Positions 14,465 to 16,136 of a stretch of DNA of 16,136 nt are shown piece by piece. Numbering within the stretch: position 1 is the stretch's first letter; every line of letters starts with the position of its first letter. The stretch covers positions 1 through 16,136 of the forward strand of contig JACCUZ010000417.1 in NCBI GenBank assembly GCA_013698395.1. Direction: 5' to 3'. The notes under the pieces are model-generated. The model did no database searches. It was not told the DNA's origin and worked only from the letters and a program-made list of their open reading frames with translations. The position numbers and the translations under genes are program-made. The DNA is from Sporichthyaceae bacterium (GTDB lineage: Bacteria > Actinomycetota > Actinomycetes > JACCUZ01).

Positions 14465-15865
14465 ATGGTCGAGCCTACGAGTTACACCGCCACGAGTTGG
14501 CGGGACGGTACGGCGTGGCTGGTGCAGATCAGCGGGATCGACCGCACCGCGCGAGTGGCCCGGCTCTCGCAGGTCGAAGCAGCTGCCCGCGAGCTGGTCG
14601 CCACCGCTACCCGTTGCGACGCGGCGACGGCGCGTGTCGTGGTCGAACTGCGCGTCTCCAGCAGCGTCTCCGAGCTGCTTCAGGCTGCCGCAGCGGCGCG
14701 CAATGACGCTGACCGGGTCTCGGTTGGATCGGTGACGCTCAGGCGCGGCCTTGCCCGCCAGCTGGCCGCTGAGGGATTTCCTATCCGCGACATTGCGACG
14801 CTGCTGCGTGTGTCGTACGGGCGTGCGCAGCAGCTCATCGCCGGCGGGGCGGGGATCTCGAAATCGCGCGACCGCGAAGAGGCCGCCGGAGACAGCAGTG
14901 CGACTCCACGAGTGCCGGCACCTCGCCCAGCGGCCGGCGATGTGCACGACAGCTACCAGCACGAGGCGTTCATCTACCGCGGCGACGACGACTTCCTAGC
15001 GGGCATGGTGCCCTTCGTGCATGACGGCGTCGCCCTTGGTCAGCCGGTGATGGTGGCGGTGAAGGAACCGCGACTGGGGCAGCTCCGTGAGGGGCTGGGA
15101 GCCGACGCAGCCGATGTCATGTTCTTCGACATGTCCGAGCTCGGCGCCAATCCGGCTCGGATCATTCCGGCATGGCAACAGTTCGTCGATGATCAGGCTG
15201 GCCTGGGCCGGCCAGTGCGTGGCGTCGGTGAGCCGGTGTGGGCAGGTCGTCGCGCCGCCGAGATCGTCGAGTGCCAACTGCACGAGGCGCTGCTCAACTT
15301 GGCGGTCGAGCCAGACATCCCCCTGTGGCTGAGGTGTCCCTACGACGCATCAGCGCTAGACACATCCGTTCTCGAAGAGGCCGCTCACAGCCACCCCACC
15401 CTCGTAGACGGCGAAGCTCATCGACTCAGTACGAGCTACGGCGGCGCGCACCACGTCGAGGCGATGTTCGGCGCCGACTTGCCCCAACCCCAGGTGGGCG
15501 ACGTGTCGTCATACAAGTTCACCGATGTCGCCGACGTGCGGATGATCGTGACGCGCCACGCCGCCGACGCGGCCGTCGACTCCGGTCGCACCCAGGATCT
15601 CGCTGCGGCTGTGACGGAGTTGGCCACGAACAGCGTGCGCTACGGCGGCGGACACGGCACCCTGCGCACCTGGCGTGAGGCTGACGCGCTGGTATGCGAG
15701 GTGGCCGACCAGGGCCAGATCAAGGACCCGCTTGTCGGACGTCGGATGCCTCCGCTGACAGCCGAGGGTGGGCGCGGAGTCTGGCTGGTGAATCAGCTCG
15801 CCGACCTCGTTCAGCTTCGCTCGACGTCAGAAGGGACAACCGTCCGAATCCGGAGCTGGTTGTAG
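14465..15865 (+). CDS. HicB-like / HTH / MEDS / HATPase fusion regulator
   Basis: A 466-aa soluble regulator. Residues 5-66 resemble the HicB-like antitoxin fold (YTATSWRDGTAWLVQISGI, then an AARELVATATR helix and the strand ARVVVELRV). Residues 96-126 form an HTH (QLAAEGFPIRDIATLLRVSYGRAQQLI). A disordered linker spans 130-162. Residues 165-320 are a MEDS sensory domain (HEAFIYRGDDDFLAGMVPFV onward). Residues 355-466 are an RsbW-like ATPase: N box TELATNSVRYGG (384-395), Asp415/Gly417 in VADQG, and GRGVWLVNQLAD (436-447). MEDS-HATPase proteins are common actinobacterial anti-sigma regulators; the HicB-HTH front is usually a separate protein. AGGAGG at 14456-14461 with a 3-base spacer supports ATG 14465 over 14429. 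It could switch partners with a STAS protein such as the one at 5401. Confidence 0.85.
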   Translation: MVEPTSYTATSWRDGTAWLVQISGIDRTARVARLSQVEAAARELVATATRCDAATARVVVELRVSSSVSELLQAAAAARNDADRVSVGSVTLRRGLARQLAAEGFPIRDIATLLRVSYGRAQQLIAGGAGISKSRDREEAAGDSSATPRVPAPRPAAGDVHDSYQHEAFIYRGDDDFLAGMVPFVHDGVALGQPVMVAVKEPRLGQLREGLGADAADVMFFDMSELGANPARIIPAWQQFVDDQAGLGRPVRGVGEPVWAGRRAAEIVECQLHEALLNLAVEPDIPLWLRCPYDASALDTSVLEEAAHSHPTLVDGEAHRLSTSYGGAHHVEAMFGADLPQPQVGDVSSYKFTDVADVRMIVTRHAADAAVDSGRTQDLAAAVTELATNSVRYGGGHGTLRTWREADALVCEVADQGQIKDPLVGRRMPPLTAEGGRGVWLVNQLADLVQLRSTSEGTTVRIRSWL

Positions 15866-15892
15866 ACCGCCCTGACAGTCAAGCCGATCTAG

Positions 15893-16136
15893 GCACAAGT
15901 GACGGGGCGGTTGGTGGAGTGGGATGCGGACAACGCCGCCACGGCGCAAAGGTCACTAGCATCGAGCGAGCTGGACGGCATCGAGGTCGTCCAGGGCGAC
16001 GCGTCCTGGACCGACGTGTACCAGGATGTGGTGCCAACCGATGTCCTGCTCTGTGCGGCCTGGCCGTGCCCGGTCTCGACGCGTTGCGGACCGTTCGCTC
16101 CCCGCCCTTCACCGCAGGTTTACGCCCTTTCACCTT
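15893..16136 (+). pseudogene. Probable decayed SAM-dependent methyltransferase fragment
   Basis: From a GTG at 15899 the frame reads VEWDADNAATAQRSLASSELDG, then IEVVQGDASWTDVYQDVVPTDVLLC. This resembles the middle of a class I methyltransferase: the acidic loop binding the SAM ribose, then the GDA segment and the beta-4 strand. The glycine-rich motif I that should precede it is absent, because a TAG at 15890-15892 closes the frame. After VLLC the frame turns into Pro/Arg/Ser-rich sequence unlike the family, suggesting a frameshift or junction near 16055-16060. The frame is open to the window edge. It is too short and incomplete to be active. The call rests on pattern recognition of about 50 residues. 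Confidence 0.45.

Overview
This is a high-GC window with mostly ATG/GTG starts, strong AGGAGG-type ribosome binding sites and actinobacterial families throughout. The fabH-acpP-fabF-accD cluster followed by a convergent DUF3145 gene is a familiar actinobacterial (Actinomycetota) chromosomal arrangement. A Nocardioides-like host is my guess, but the window contains no marker that settles genus. No tRNA, rRNA, CRISPR array, transposase or integrase was seen.

Positions 1-3477 hold the 3' part of a type II fatty acid synthase operon on the plus strand: partial fabH, acpP, fabF and an AccD6-type carboxyltransferase beta subunit. The last three are tightly packed (4-nt gap, then an ATGA overlap). 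DUF3145 converges on it with a 7-nt gap.

Positions 4210-5787 hold an unrecognised 141-aa protein (plus), a single-pass membrane protein with a PKD-like external domain (minus), and a STAS anti-sigma factor antagonist (minus). The STAS gene has a good match to a sigma-B-type promoter upstream. Positions 6077-9256 are one 1059-aa minus-strand gene: zinc ribbon, class III cyclase, AAA ATPase, helical-repeat C-terminus. It has no visible ribosome binding site, and a promoter placed for leaderless transcription.

Positions 9550-10869 encode a secreted GlpQ-type glycerophosphodiester phosphodiesterase with an unusual calcium-loop-like insertion. Two adjacent 11-nt repeats resembling a PhoP (PHO) box lie upstream, which fits a role in phosphate scavenging.

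From 11011 on the window mixes intact genes with wreckage. A GNAT acetyltransferase remnant (minus) and an aminoglycoside-phosphotransferase-type remnant (plus) are joined head to head, both without N-termini, and the second also carries a one-base frameshift. Intact genes follow: a DinB-like protein, and a coupled pair of DUF2203 and winged-helix (HTH_42) genes. Next come a short relic of an AAA+ ATPase and a 466-aa regulator joining a HicB-like domain, an HTH, a MEDS sensory domain and an RsbW-type ATPase domain. The window ends in what looks like a decayed SAM-methyltransferase fragment.

No complete new defence or biosynthetic system was found. The most interesting items are the HicB-HTH-MEDS-HATPase fusion, the PHO-box/glpQ pairing, the sigma-B-like promoter on the STAS gene, and the deletion junction joining two divergent resistance-type genes.
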